NCBI GenBank assembly: GCA_039917615.1
Contig: JBDSJD010000038.1
Location: 3,179-67,178 of the forward strand
Direction of reading: 5' to 3'
From: ZC4RG30 sp039917615
GTDB lineage: Bacteria > Pseudomonadota > Gammaproteobacteria > Steroidobacterales > Steroidobacteraceae
DNA length: 64,000 bases
Shown here: positions 1-9,160 of the stretch, piece by piece
Numbering within the stretch: position 1 is the stretch's first letter
How the letters are laid out: the number at the start of each line of letters is the position of its first letter
Notes under the pieces: model-generated
Database searches by the model: none
Told to the model about the DNA's origin: nothing
The model's input: only the letters and a program-made list of their open reading frames with translations
Translations under genes and position numbers: made by a program

Positions 1-437
1 AAATCGCTGGAGCCAGGCCCCTTGGGCGTCTGCGCCGTGCGCTGCGAAGCGTCCTGCTCGCGGCCGAAGACCGTGCCGTCCTCTTTCGTAATGCGATTGA
101 AAGTGACGTACTTCTTTTTCGGGTCTCGATCGGGAGAGCCGCGGAATGTGATCACATCGCCCGGCTTGAACTTGTCGCGAGATGTGATGCCTGTCGACCT
201 CATCGCTGGCACCGAAGGCAGCTCCACCAGCCATTGCTCTTTGACGCCCTCGGGACTGGCACGCTCAAGGTACAGGTGCGAATGCGGATTGTTGAATTCA
301 AATTTGGTCACGGTCGCGCGAAACTCGACAGTCTGTCGGGTATCGAAATTCGCGGTGGAATGGTGAGCGCTCACCCCTGCGCCCAATGTCATGCCCGCGA
401 CACCGATGGCGTAGCGTACTTCGTTGCGGCTAAACAT
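1..437 (-). CDS. DUF6152-like secreted protein (3' end outside window)
   Basis: This frame is open from an ATG at 437 to the window edge, giving at least 145 residues without a stop. The N-terminus (MFSRNEVRYAIGVAGM...) looks like a short export signal and is followed by AHHSTANFD and, after about 20 residues, FEFNNPHSHLYLE. The HHS...FD and NPH motifs are typical of the DUF6152 family of small exported proteins of unknown function, often found next to catabolic or polysaccharide genes. A GGGGGA purine run lies just upstream of the ATG. It is divergent from the GH95 gene, so the 172 bp between them should hold both promoters. Family assignment is by motif memory; the function is unknown. Confidence 0.72.
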   Translation of the reverse strand, partial: MFSRNEVRYAIGVAGMTLGAGVSAHHSTANFDTRQTVEFRATVTKFEFNNPHSHLYLERASPEGVKEQWLVELPSVPAMRSTGITSRDKFKPGDVITFRGSPDRDPKKKYVTFNRITKEDGTVFGREQDASQRTAQTPKGPGSSD

Positions 438-609
438 TTTTCATTCCCCCGTGTTTGCAATCCATTCGCTACGTGAGATTACTCCGACTGCGGCCCGCAG
501 CGGAAGGCTACTGCAGTGCGGGACCCGCGTGCCGGGCAGCCTGCGACCCGCTCACCGAATCGTGCATACTGCGTTTTTATGGGATTGCGGACGGGGGGAG
601 CCTTTGCGC

Positions 610-2883
610 ATGAGAAAGATTCTTGCTCTTCTATGGTCCGGCTTCACTCTTTTCGCAGCTTTTTCCGCGCACGCGGCCAGCGCCCCCAACACAGTGCTCT
701 GGTACGACCAACCGGCACGGTCCTGGATGACCGAAGCTCTGCCGATCGGGTCAGGCTCCCTCGGGGCCATGTTGTTCGGCCTCACCACCACCGAGCGGGT
801 GCAGTTCAATCAAAACACCCTGTGGACGGGCGACGAAAGAGACGCCGGCCGCTATCAGGCCTTCGGCGACGTATTCATACAGCTGAATCACGCGGATCCG
901 ACCGATTATCAGCGCCTGCTCGATATCGAGGGTTCGATCCAGCGCGTTGCCTATCGATCAGGGGGTATCGCCTATCGCCGCGAAGCCTTCGCCAGCCATC
1001 CGGCCGGGGTGATCGTGATCCGGTTGACCGCCGACAAGCCGGGCAGCCATTCGGGCCGCATCTGGCTTTCCGACATGCATGGCGCGGTGGTGACGGCTTC
1101 GGGTGCGCGGCTGACGGCAGCAGGACAGCTCGAAAAAAGCGGTCTGCGCTACGAATCCCAGTTGCTCGTGCAGAACACTGGCGGTCGGGTTCGCATCGAG
1201 AGCACGCCGCTCTCTACGGCCGACGCGCCGCTTTCCGGCATCCCCAATGTGGCGAAAGTCGTCCTACCTGGTACCTATCTCGTATTCGAGAATTGTACGA
1301 CCCTGAATCTGATCCTCTCTGCCGACACGGACTATCTGCCGGACCACGCCAAGGGCTGGCGTGGCGAAGCGCCCCACGCCAAGGTGACGCGGCGCGTCGA
1401 CGCCGCGGCGAGGAAGACATTCGAGGCGCTCTACGCGGCGCACGCCGCCGACTACCGCGCGCTCTTCCGCCGCTTCAACCTCGACCTTGGGGAGACTGCG
1501 ACGCAGCTTGCCTCCCTGCCTACCGATAGAAGATTGATCGCCTACAACCGCCAAATGACGGTCGATCCGGATCTCGAGGAACTCTTCGTTCAGTATGGCC
1601 GCTATCTGTTGATCAGCTCGTCGCGTCCCGGCGGTCTGCCGGCCAATCTTCAAGGGCTATGGAACGATTCCAACGAACCGCCGTGGCGCAGCGATTATCA
1701 CTCCAATATCAACATCCAGATGAACTACTGGCCTGCCGAGCCGACGAGCCTCGGCGATTTGCACCGGCCGATGCTCGACTATTTCGTCACCCAAGTGCCG
1801 GTGGCCCGCCTGCGTACGCGCGAAGACCCTGACTTCGGCCCCAAGGTGCGCGGCTGGACCGTGCGCACCGAGAACGGCATCTTCGGCGGTGGCAGCTGGA
1901 ACTGGAACCCGCCGGGCAGTGCCTGGTACGCCCAGCACGTCTGGGAGCATTACGCTTTCTCGCAGGACAAGGGCTATCTGCGAACGGTGGCCTATCCGTT
2001 CCTCAAGGAGGTCACCGAATTCTGGGAGGACATGCTGGTGCAACGCCCGGATGGAACGCTCGTCACGCCTATCGGCTGGTCGCCGGAGCATGGGCCGAAG
2101 GAACCCGGCGTCACCTATGACCAGGAGATCATCTTCGACCTCTTTACGAACTACATCGATGCGGCGAATGTGCTTGGCGTGGACAGGGCCTATCGCAACA
2201 AAATCGCCGACATGCGCAGACGCTTGTTGATCCCCAAGATCGGCAAATGGGGCCAGCTGCAAGAGTGGGAGACAGACCGCGACGATCCGGAGGACCAGCA
2301 TCGGCATGCAAGCCATCTTTTTGCCCTGCACCCCGGCCGTCAGATCACGGCCAGTGGCACGCCCGATCTCTTCGAGGCGGCCAAGGTTTCCCTGCGCGCC
2401 CGGGGCGATGGCGGCACGGGTTGGAGCCGGGCATGGAAAATCAATTTCTGGGCGCGCTTTCAGGACGGCGACCATGCCTATCTGATGCTGCGCAGTCTGA
2501 TGACGCCGGTGAACACGGTCGGAACTGACGTAAAGGACGGCGGTGGTATCTACCCGAACCTTTTCGATGCCCACCCGCCGTTCCAGATCGACGGCAATTT
2601 CGGCGCAACGGCCGGCGTGGCCGAGATGCTTTTGCAGTCGCATGAAGGCGATGTCCATCTGCTGCCGGCGCTGCCGTCCGCCTGGCGCGACGGTACGGTC
2701 ACGGGCTTGCGCGCGCGCGGCGGCTTTAGCGTCGATATGAAATGGACGGACGGCAAGCTTGTCACCGCGTTGGTGCGCGGCCCGAAGAACGGGACGGCCA
2801 TGGTTCGCTATGGCGCCGCGGTCAAGACAATCGCCCTCGGGTCCACGGGCGCCGCGACGCTCAGCGCCGCAGCATTTCGCTGA
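610..2883 (+). CDS. GH95-family glycoside hydrolase (alpha-L-fucosidase type), exported
   Basis: This 757-residue protein starts at the ATG at 610, after a GGGGGAG ribosome site. Residues 1-23 form a signal peptide (MRKILALLWSGFTLFAAFSAHA). The N-terminal domain has the family pattern GSGSLGAMLFG and QNTLWTG. The catalytic (alpha/alpha)6 region holds NINIQMNYWPAEP (Asn366 and Asn368), SPEHG with a candidate acid Glu493, and DGNFG with Asp661. These match the Asn/Glu/Asp set known in the Bifidobacterium 1,2-alpha-L-fucosidase. Length fits GH95. Family members release alpha-L-fucose or alpha-L-galactose, so the exact sugar cannot be read here. The GH78 gene converges on it, suggesting one locus for glycans that contain deoxysugars. 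The open frame runs upstream to 424, but that extension has no signal peptide. Confidence 0.9.
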   Translation: MRKILALLWSGFTLFAAFSAHAASAPNTVLWYDQPARSWMTEALPIGSGSLGAMLFGLTTTERVQFNQNTLWTGDERDAGRYQAFGDVFIQLNHADPTDYQRLLDIEGSIQRVAYRSGGIAYRREAFASHPAGVIVIRLTADKPGSHSGRIWLSDMHGAVVTASGARLTAAGQLEKSGLRYESQLLVQNTGGRVRIESTPLSTADAPLSGIPNVAKVVLPGTYLVFENCTTLNLILSADTDYLPDHAKGWRGEAPHAKVTRRVDAAARKTFEALYAAHAADYRALFRRFNLDLGETATQLASLPTDRRLIAYNRQMTVDPDLEELFVQYGRYLLISSSRPGGLPANLQGLWNDSNEPPWRSDYHSNINIQMNYWPAEPTSLGDLHRPMLDYFVTQVPVARLRTREDPDFGPKVRGWTVRTENGIFGGGSWNWNPPGSAWYAQHVWEHYAFSQDKGYLRTVAYPFLKEVTEFWEDMLVQRPDGTLVTPIGWSPEHGPKEPGVTYDQEIIFDLFTNYIDAANVLGVDRAYRNKIADMRRRLLIPKIGKWGQLQEWETDRDDPEDQHRHASHLFALHPGRQITASGTPDLFEAAKVSLRARGDGGTGWSRAWKINFWARFQDGDHAYLMLRSLMTPVNTVGTDVKDGGGIYPNLFDAHPPFQIDGNFGATAGVAEMLLQSHEGDVHLLPALPSAWRDGTVTGLRARGGFSVDMKWTDGKLVTALVRGPKNGTAMVRYGAAVKTIALGSTGAATLSAAAFR

Positions 2884-2935
2884 GGTTGCCTTCAGGCGGC
2901 AGCTGCGAACACTGGCACGAGCTCCGGACTGATCA

Positions 2936-5692
2936 TCACAACGCCCGCTCTACCCGGTGGGTACCGGAGCCGATGGGGACCTTGACGTAGGCTCCGTCTT
3001 GCGTACCCGCGACACTCGCGCCGTCGACGCGCACGGTGTTGTTCGTGACCGAGCCTTTCGGCACGTGCACGAAGGACGTGACGTTCACCGGCAGGCTCAC
3101 CGTCATCGCATAGCGATCGCCACTGCGCTCCCACGACACCGAGATGTCGCCGCGGTCCGTCGGAATCGTGCCGCGGGCGGAAAGCAGTTTCGTCCCGAAC
3201 AGCAGCGGCTTGATCTGCACGTCTTCGTAGCCGGGCTTCGTCGGCTTGATGCCGAGGATGTAGCGCACATAGCCCTCCAGTCCCGCGGCACCCCACGCGT
3301 GCGACTGGCTGTTGTCCTCTGTGTTCGAGTTCCAGGATTCCCACGTCGCGGTGCCGCCGAGCGCGAGTGTGCGAGCCCAGCCGGGCCATTCGGCGTTGGT
3401 GAAAAGCTCGATGAGCTGCTCGCCTTCGCCTGCTTCGCCGAGACCGCGCACGAGGAACAACGCCGTGACCATGCCGACGCTCATCTTCAGTTCTTTCACT
3501 TTCGCAATGACGCTCGCGCGCTGCGCGTCTGGCACGAGGCCGAGCGCGAGCGGAAACATGTTGGCGTGCTGCGAGGCATTGGCGCTCGGCTTTTCGTCGG
3601 CGTAGAGTCCGTCGATGTATACGCCGTCGCCGGTGAGCAGCTTCGCGTTGATCGCGGTTTTAAGTTCGTTGGCGCGGATGCGGTAGAGATCGCGATCGGC
3701 GGTGTGACCAATGGCGCCGGCAATGCGCGACATCGCGTCGAAGTCCGCGTAAGCCCAGTAGTTGATCACTGCGCGGCCGGAGGTGAGCATGTCGTAGCCG
3801 TAACGCATCGACGCCGGCCAGTCGATGATGCCGCGGTCGTAGCTGCCGCCGCCGCCGGGAAGATCGGTGATAAGACCGGTGGTGGCGCGGCGCGCCCGAT
3901 AAACATACTCGCTCACCGCTTTCAAATACGAGTAGTGCGTGCGCAGGAATTCGGCATCGCCCGTCTCCATGTAGTAATCCCACACCCAGACGAGGAAGGC
4001 CTGCGTGTAATCGGGGATGTCGCGGCCATTGTCGTTGTTCGGGTAGACCGCGTTGATCCGGCCGCGATTGGCCTCGGTGTTCCAGAACTGATCCATCGAC
4101 GCGAGAAACTCGTTCAATTGTCGGAGCGTGAGCAGGCGCTCATGGACTACCGGCATCGCGACTGTGCTCATGATCGCGCCATCGCCGAGGAACCCACCTT
4201 TTTCCCGCGTGGGCGTATCGACGAATTCCTCCTGCGCGTTGACCGCGATCGAGCGCTTCATGAAATCCCACACGGCGTTGAGCGTCGGATTCGGCGATGT
4301 GAACGCGGAGCGCGTCTCGTCGAGCTGACTGTGGCGGACGACGAACTTGACTTTCTCCGGCGTGATCCGCACGGGCGAATTCTCGATCTGCAAGTAGCGC
4401 ATTCCGAAGTATTCGACGGGCGCGTAGGTGAAAGCGCCGCCATTGAGCTCCGCGAAGTAGCCGAGGTTCGTGCTCTGGTTTTTGGTGGGATCGACGCGGC
4501 CGTCGGCGCCAAGCATGTAGCCGCCCGTCATCGTGACAAGCTGGCCGGGCGTGCCGCCCTCGAACGTGACGCGCGGCATGCCGGCATAAACTTTGCCGAG
4601 GTCCACGAGGTAGGCGTTGTCGCCGAGAGATTTCACGGTGGCAGGCGTGATTTCCTTTTCGACAATGCGCGTGAGGTCGGGCTGCAGCGGGTTAATCCAC
4701 GGCGCGGTCGGATGCGGGCCGATAACATCGGCGCCGGCCCACGCTGCATCATCGAAGCCAGGCTGGTTCCAGTTCGGCAAAACCTGACGCGCATCGATGC
4801 GCTCAATGAAGCCGACGCCCTCGCCTGGATTTCGGCTGAGCTGGCCGAGTACCCATTGTGGTGCCTGCCGTTGTTTCCATCCGCCGTCGGTGCCAACGAC
4901 GACGCTCGAGCCGTCGGTGTAATGCACGACGGCTTTCATCAGCACGCCGCGCGCGCTGGTCGCGCGACCCTGGCCGCCACCGAACCAGTGGTTGAAGATG
5001 GCAAAGAGATTTGCGCCTGGCTTCACCCGCGAGGTGATGTCGTAGCCGTTGTAATATTGATATTGCGGGTATTGGTAGGCCGGGCCTTTGCCGACGAGCT
5101 GGCCGTTCACGAAAAGCTCATACTTGTGCACGCTGGCGATGTAAACGGTGGCGCGGCGGATGGGGCGGTTGGGCAGGTCGGCGCGTTTCCGAAAATACGT
5201 GTAGTCGTCCGGGTCGGTGTTGGTGCGACGAATCCAAGAAGCGCCGGACCAATCCTCGTTGGCGACCGGACCGACCGTGAACGTCGCCGGCGCCGAGAAC
5301 GGCCCGGGCGCCCCGGTCTTATCCCACGTGCGCACCTGCCAGAAATACTGCCGGTCGGCGGCGAGCGCTGAACCCTCGTAGGTGACATGATTCTGATCGC
5401 GGCTAGTTACTTCGCCGCTGTCCCACATTTCGCCACGGCCAGCGTTGAGCGCCGCGGTCGTGGCCGCAACGCGCACCTGGTACTTCGTCTGAATTTCGTT
5501 CGCATCGCGATCGTTCACCCGCCAGCCGAAAAAAGGTTTCGCTCCAATCCCGATCGGACTGGCGGCATCGTTCACCAGCAAAAACGTCGGCGCGCTTGGC
5601 GCGGCGGCGAACACCGCTCCCGCCCAAAACGAGGCGAAAGCGAAACAGAGCAGAAGCGGGAGATGCAGCAGGTACGCCGGCGCCGGCTTCAC
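2936..5692 (-). CDS. GH78-family alpha-L-rhamnosidase, exported
   Basis: The gene encodes 918 residues from a GTG at 5692 that overlaps the uxaA-like stop (GTGA). An open extension to 5851 lies inside the upstream gene and would bury the signal peptide (KPAPAYLLHLPLLLCFAFAS). After an N-terminal Ig-like domain (YFWQVRTWDK) come the beta-sandwich domains and the six-hairpin catalytic domain. DTPTREKGGFLGDG supplies Asp492, Glu497 and Asp504, and TWESWN supplies Glu785. These correspond to the four acidic residues known in Bacillus RhaB, so the active site looks intact. The reaction is inverting hydrolysis of terminal alpha-L-rhamnose. It is the last gene of the oxidoreductase-dehydratase-rhamnosidase operon. 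The long open frame on the opposite strand is a high-GC shadow. Confidence 0.92.
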   Translation of the reverse strand: MKPAPAYLLHLPLLLCFAFASFWAGAVFAAAPSAPTFLLVNDAASPIGIGAKPFFGWRVNDRDANEIQTKYQVRVAATTAALNAGRGEMWDSGEVTSRDQNHVTYEGSALAADRQYFWQVRTWDKTGAPGPFSAPATFTVGPVANEDWSGASWIRRTNTDPDDYTYFRKRADLPNRPIRRATVYIASVHKYELFVNGQLVGKGPAYQYPQYQYYNGYDITSRVKPGANLFAIFNHWFGGGQGRATSARGVLMKAVVHYTDGSSVVVGTDGGWKQRQAPQWVLGQLSRNPGEGVGFIERIDARQVLPNWNQPGFDDAAWAGADVIGPHPTAPWINPLQPDLTRIVEKEITPATVKSLGDNAYLVDLGKVYAGMPRVTFEGGTPGQLVTMTGGYMLGADGRVDPTKNQSTNLGYFAELNGGAFTYAPVEYFGMRYLQIENSPVRITPEKVKFVVRHSQLDETRSAFTSPNPTLNAVWDFMKRSIAVNAQEEFVDTPTREKGGFLGDGAIMSTVAMPVVHERLLTLRQLNEFLASMDQFWNTEANRGRINAVYPNNDNGRDIPDYTQAFLVWVWDYYMETGDAEFLRTHYSYLKAVSEYVYRARRATTGLITDLPGGGGSYDRGIIDWPASMRYGYDMLTSGRAVINYWAYADFDAMSRIAGAIGHTADRDLYRIRANELKTAINAKLLTGDGVYIDGLYADEKPSANASQHANMFPLALGLVPDAQRASVIAKVKELKMSVGMVTALFLVRGLGEAGEGEQLIELFTNAEWPGWARTLALGGTATWESWNSNTEDNSQSHAWGAAGLEGYVRYILGIKPTKPGYEDVQIKPLLFGTKLLSARGTIPTDRGDISVSWERSGDRYAMTVSLPVNVTSFVHVPKGSVTNNTVRVDGASVAGTQDGAYVKVPIGSGTHRVERAL

Positions 5693-7173
5693 AAGGTTAC
5701 GCCGCGCTTCCAGATGGCGATCTCGCGTTCGCCATTCTTCTCGGCCGCCGTCTGTGCACCCGAGGCAACGGCGCAGACATGCTGCAGCATGGCGTCGCTC
5801 ACTGATTCGAGCCCCTGCTCCAGAACCTGGCCTGCGTCGAAATCGATCCACCCCGGTTTGCGCTTGGCAAGGTCGCTGTTGGAGGAGATCTTGATCGTGG
5901 GAACAGGAAAACCCAGCGGCGTGCCGCGACCAGTGGTGAACAGGATGACGTTCGCGCCGGCCGCAGCCAGGGCCGTGGATGAGATAGCATCATTGCCGGG
6001 AGACTCCAGCAGCGTGAGGCCGTGCTTGCCGATGCGTTCACCGTAGGCAATCACAGCCGTGACGGTAGCGCGTCCCGCCTTCTGCACCGCGCCCAGGGAT
6101 TTTTCTTCCAGCGTGGTGATGCCGCCTTCGATGTTGCCCGGTGACGGGTTCTCGCTCACCGGCTGGCCATGCTCCACGTAATACAGCCGAAAACGCTGGA
6201 CCAGCGACACAATCTCGGCAAACACACCTGCGTCTTCAGCGCGCTTCATCAGCAGCTGTTCCGCACCGAATATTTCCGGAATCTCCGTCAGTATCGCGCT
6301 GCCTCCCGCAGACGTGACCGCATCGCTGATGCGCCCCACTACGGGATTGGCCGTGAGCCCCGACATGCCATCCGATCCGCCGCACTTCAGGCCCACCACC
6401 AGATCGCGAAGCGGCACGGGTTCACGACGCGCCTTGCCAGCCACCGCCACGAGCGCGTCGATCAATTCCAGGCCAGCGGCGTGCTCATCTTCAGATTGCT
6501 GCGCAATGAGCGTGTGGACGGGTTTGCCGGTGCTGCCGATACGTTCTACCAGCTGTCGCATCTGGTTGGATTCGCAACCGAGCCCGATCAGCAGCACGCC
6601 GCCTGCATTGGGGTGCAGCGCCAGTGCGGCCAGTAAATTGCGTGTGCCATCCAGATCATCCCCCAGCTGCGAGCAACCCAGCGGGTGAGCGAAGGCATGA
6701 ATGCCATCCACTGCCCCCGCATGTTTCGCACCGGCTTCGCGCGCGATCCGCTCCGCTGTGCGTGCTACGCAACCCACTGTGGGAATGATCCAGATCTCAT
6801 TGCGCGTTCCCACGCGGCCGTCAGCGCGACGATAGCCCATGAAGTGCGGCGCGTCTGGCAATGCGGCGCGCGGATCCACCTCGGGTTGATAGTGAAATTT
6901 CGCGCCGGCTGTGAGTGTGGTGACGGCATTGTGCGTGTGGACATGTTGGCCGGCTGTGATCGCTGTCGATGCGCGGGCACAGGTGAACCCGTACTTGATC
7001 ACGGACTCGCCCGCAGCGATGTCAGCCAGCGCAATCTTGTGGCCGCGACGCACGGCATCGATCAGCAGAATCTGGCCATCTGGCGTCAACTGCGCCAGCG
7101 TGCCTGCCGCCAGATCCTGCAATGCCGTCGCGACATTGTCGCGCGTATCCACCCTGAGCAGCTGCGCAGCCAT
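5689..7173 (-). CDS. UxaA-family altronate/galactarate-type dehydratase
   Basis: This 494-residue protein has an N-terminal SAF domain (about residues 1-90) joined to the UxaA catalytic domain. The motif KCGGSDGMSGLTANPVVG, with its metal-binding Cys and Ser/Thr context, is the family signature. Members dehydrate sugar acids such as D-altronate or D-galactarate to 2-keto-3-deoxy acids in the cytoplasm. The start ATG lies 5 bp after the upstream oxidoreductase stop, and the end overlaps the GH78 start, so the three genes are probably co-transcribed. The substrate is not determined by sequence; an acid made by oxidation of a sugar released by the linked hydrolases is an inference. Confidence 0.85.
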   Translation of the reverse strand: MAAQLLRVDTRDNVATALQDLAAGTLAQLTPDGQILLIDAVRRGHKIALADIAAGESVIKYGFTCARASTAITAGQHVHTHNAVTTLTAGAKFHYQPEVDPRAALPDAPHFMGYRRADGRVGTRNEIWIIPTVGCVARTAERIAREAGAKHAGAVDGIHAFAHPLGCSQLGDDLDGTRNLLAALALHPNAGGVLLIGLGCESNQMRQLVERIGSTGKPVHTLIAQQSEDEHAAGLELIDALVAVAGKARREPVPLRDLVVGLKCGGSDGMSGLTANPVVGRISDAVTSAGGSAILTEIPEIFGAEQLLMKRAEDAGVFAEIVSLVQRFRLYYVEHGQPVSENPSPGNIEGGITTLEEKSLGAVQKAGRATVTAVIAYGERIGKHGLTLLESPGNDAISSTALAAAGANVILFTTGRGTPLGFPVPTIKISSNSDLAKRKPGWIDFDAGQVLEQGLESVSDAMLQHVCAVASGAQTAAEKNGEREIAIWKRGVTL

Positions 7174-7178
7174 CGACG

Positions 7179-8645
7179 TTACATTTGCCGCGTTGAAACA
7201 GGCATGGGCACCGGCCCGTTGTGACCTGGCATCGCAGACTGGTCGGGACGTTCCAGCCCCTTCACCAGATCATTGATCATCACTGTCTGCCCGGTGCGGA
7301 ACGAGACATTCGCTGCCGCACCCACCAGCATCGCCGCTGCACCGGCGCGATAGTCCGCGTGGCGCAGCAGCGGATCGGCGGGTGCAGCGGGATCGAACAG
7401 GTCCGCTAGCAGCGCCGTATCACCCCCACCGTGATCGCCTTGCACATTGCGCACCGGGATCACCTGCGCGCGGCCGCGCAGCGGTGTGAACGTGGTGGTG
7501 ATGTCATCACCTGCCACGGTGCTCTGACCCACTGCCGCACCCGCCACGAAGGCCTGCTCCACCACCTTCTGATCCAGCCTGCCCTTCGTGCCATTGAAGG
7601 CGACCATGTAGCCCTCCCATGCATTGAAGGCGTTCAGGCTGTAACTCATCGTCGTGCCGGTGTCGTAACCGACGATGACGTTCATCGTGTCCTCGATGCT
7701 GATGTTCTCGCGCCATACGCACTGGTCGCGGAAATAGCCGTCGTACTTCTCGTTGTCGGCGTACAGCGCCTTGAGGCTGGCATCTGCCTTGATGTCCATG
7801 AAGAAGGTGCACTTGTTCTTCTCGGGGCAGGTGGTGCAGCGTTCGTGAGGACCAGTGAGTCCCATGCGTCGCGCCATGGCCGGGGTATAGAACTCGCGCT
7901 TGCCCAACGCGCGCACGGTCACTGGCTGCGCCGACAGCCACCAGTTCATCAGATCGAAATGATGCGTGGCCTTGTGCACCATCAGCCCGCCGGATATCGC
8001 CTTGTTGCTATGCCAGCGGCGGAAGTAGTCCGCACCATGCACGGTGTTCAGCAGCCAGTGGAAATCAACGGACAGAACCTCGCCGATCTGGCCGGCCATC
8101 AGTATTTCCTTGAGCTGGCTGCGGAATGCCGAGTAACGGTAGTTGAAAGTGACGCGCACCGACTTGCCGCTGCGCTTCACGGCATCGATGATGCGCTGCG
8201 CCTTCGTGGCGTCGGTGGTCATCGGCTTCTCGGTGATCACGTCGATGCCGGCATCCAGCGCGCGCACGATGTAGTCGTCATGCATGGCATCGGGCGTGGT
8301 CACGATCAACGCATCCGGCTGGTGCTCGCGCAGCATCCGGTCGAAGTCGGTGGCCGCATAGCCCTGCGGTACCGGCGCACCGACGCTTGCAGCGCGCTGC
8401 GCCACGTAGTTCAGCCGGCCCTGGTTGGTGTCGCAGATTGCGACCAGACGGGCCGTCGCAGCATGCGGACCCCAGATCGCATCCTGGTACATGCGGGCAC
8501 GACTGCCGCAGCCGACGCTGGCGTAACTGCGGCGCGTGTTGCGAGCGGGAGCCGCACCCTGTGCACTCCCCGCCATGGCGGTGACACCCGCCCCGATACC
8601 TTTCACCAGCGTGCGCCGGTCCAGACTTCCCTTGCGTTCGGTCAT
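7179..8645 (-). CDS. Gfo/Idh/MocA-family oxidoreductase with Tat signal
   Basis: This 488-residue protein starts at an ATG preceded by GGAGGATGCG. Residues 8-30 (SLDRRTLVKGIGAGVTAM) form a twin-arginine signal. A Rossmann domain follows, with VGCGSRARMY, AICDTN and the family EKPMTTDA motif, whose Lys is usually catalytic. The C-terminal domain contains a Cys cluster, CTTCPEKNKC, seen in some exported members and possibly structural or metal-binding. Members oxidise or isomerise sugars with tightly bound NAD(P). It is the first gene of the operon with the dehydratase and GH78 enzyme. The substrate is unknown. Confidence 0.85.
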   Translation of the reverse strand: MTERKGSLDRRTLVKGIGAGVTAMAGSAQGAAPARNTRRSYASVGCGSRARMYQDAIWGPHAATARLVAICDTNQGRLNYVAQRAASVGAPVPQGYAATDFDRMLREHQPDALIVTTPDAMHDDYIVRALDAGIDVITEKPMTTDATKAQRIIDAVKRSGKSVRVTFNYRYSAFRSQLKEILMAGQIGEVLSVDFHWLLNTVHGADYFRRWHSNKAISGGLMVHKATHHFDLMNWWLSAQPVTVRALGKREFYTPAMARRMGLTGPHERCTTCPEKNKCTFFMDIKADASLKALYADNEKYDGYFRDQCVWRENISIEDTMNVIVGYDTGTTMSYSLNAFNAWEGYMVAFNGTKGRLDQKVVEQAFVAGAAVGQSTVAGDDITTTFTPLRGRAQVIPVRNVQGDHGGGDTALLADLFDPAAPADPLLRHADYRAGAAAMLVGAAANVSFRTGQTVMINDLVKGLERPDQSAMPGHNGPVPMPVSTRQM

Positions 8646-9160
8646 CGCATCCTCCCTTCCCGGGTCCTATATTGACTGGTAACTCTCACACTATAGCGCC
8701 GCCACGGCGCACCCCTCGGGCGGATAATAGGAACTTCAAGCCACCTGCCCTGCACGAATCGTTGTGTGGGCCGGATGGTATGTCCAGCCGCAGCTTGGCA
8801 CCGGCGGGCCGGAACCTCCGAGCGTGAATCGCTATGCCAGCATTGCAAATCCCTTGGTGATCATTGCCCGGCGCCCGCAATCTTCCTGAAATCCCTCTGC
8901 CGCAGATAGGCGGCTGTAGCTCACAGCTGAACTATGGCACGGGTCGACGCAAGTCCGCCGCTGGCGCAATGACCATGTCCATCGATTAGCAACGAGCGGG
9001 TGGAACGGCCGGCGGCGGCGGAATTGCGCCCATGACGCCGGTTACCGGGAGAATGGTTGCGGGTCCACCGCGTTAACACAGGTCGGTCGCCGGAAGGGCC
9101 AGTAGTGTGATTTCATACCAGTGCATTGGCGGCGGGTAACAAAACCAACAGGAGGGCGGC
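8646..9160. other. Intergenic region between divergent genes
   Basis: These 515 bp separate the oxidoreductase operon (minus) from the amidohydrolase (plus). The short open frames here lack family features and look like chance. I see no tRNA, no clear terminator and no promoter hexamers strong enough to call, although both flanking units must start here. The only clear signal is the AGGAGGGCGGC ribosome site at the right end. Confidence 0.5.

Noticed and set aside
2957..5371. An 804-codon open frame antisense to the GH78 gene
   Set aside because: Its product is Arg/Ala/His-rich with no domain, and the GH78 frame on the other strand has all its motifs. It is a high-GC shadow.
8672..8697. TTGACT and TATAGC as a promoter in the 8.6-9.1 kb gap
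   Set aside because: The spacing is only 14 bp and it points away from any start at a useful distance.
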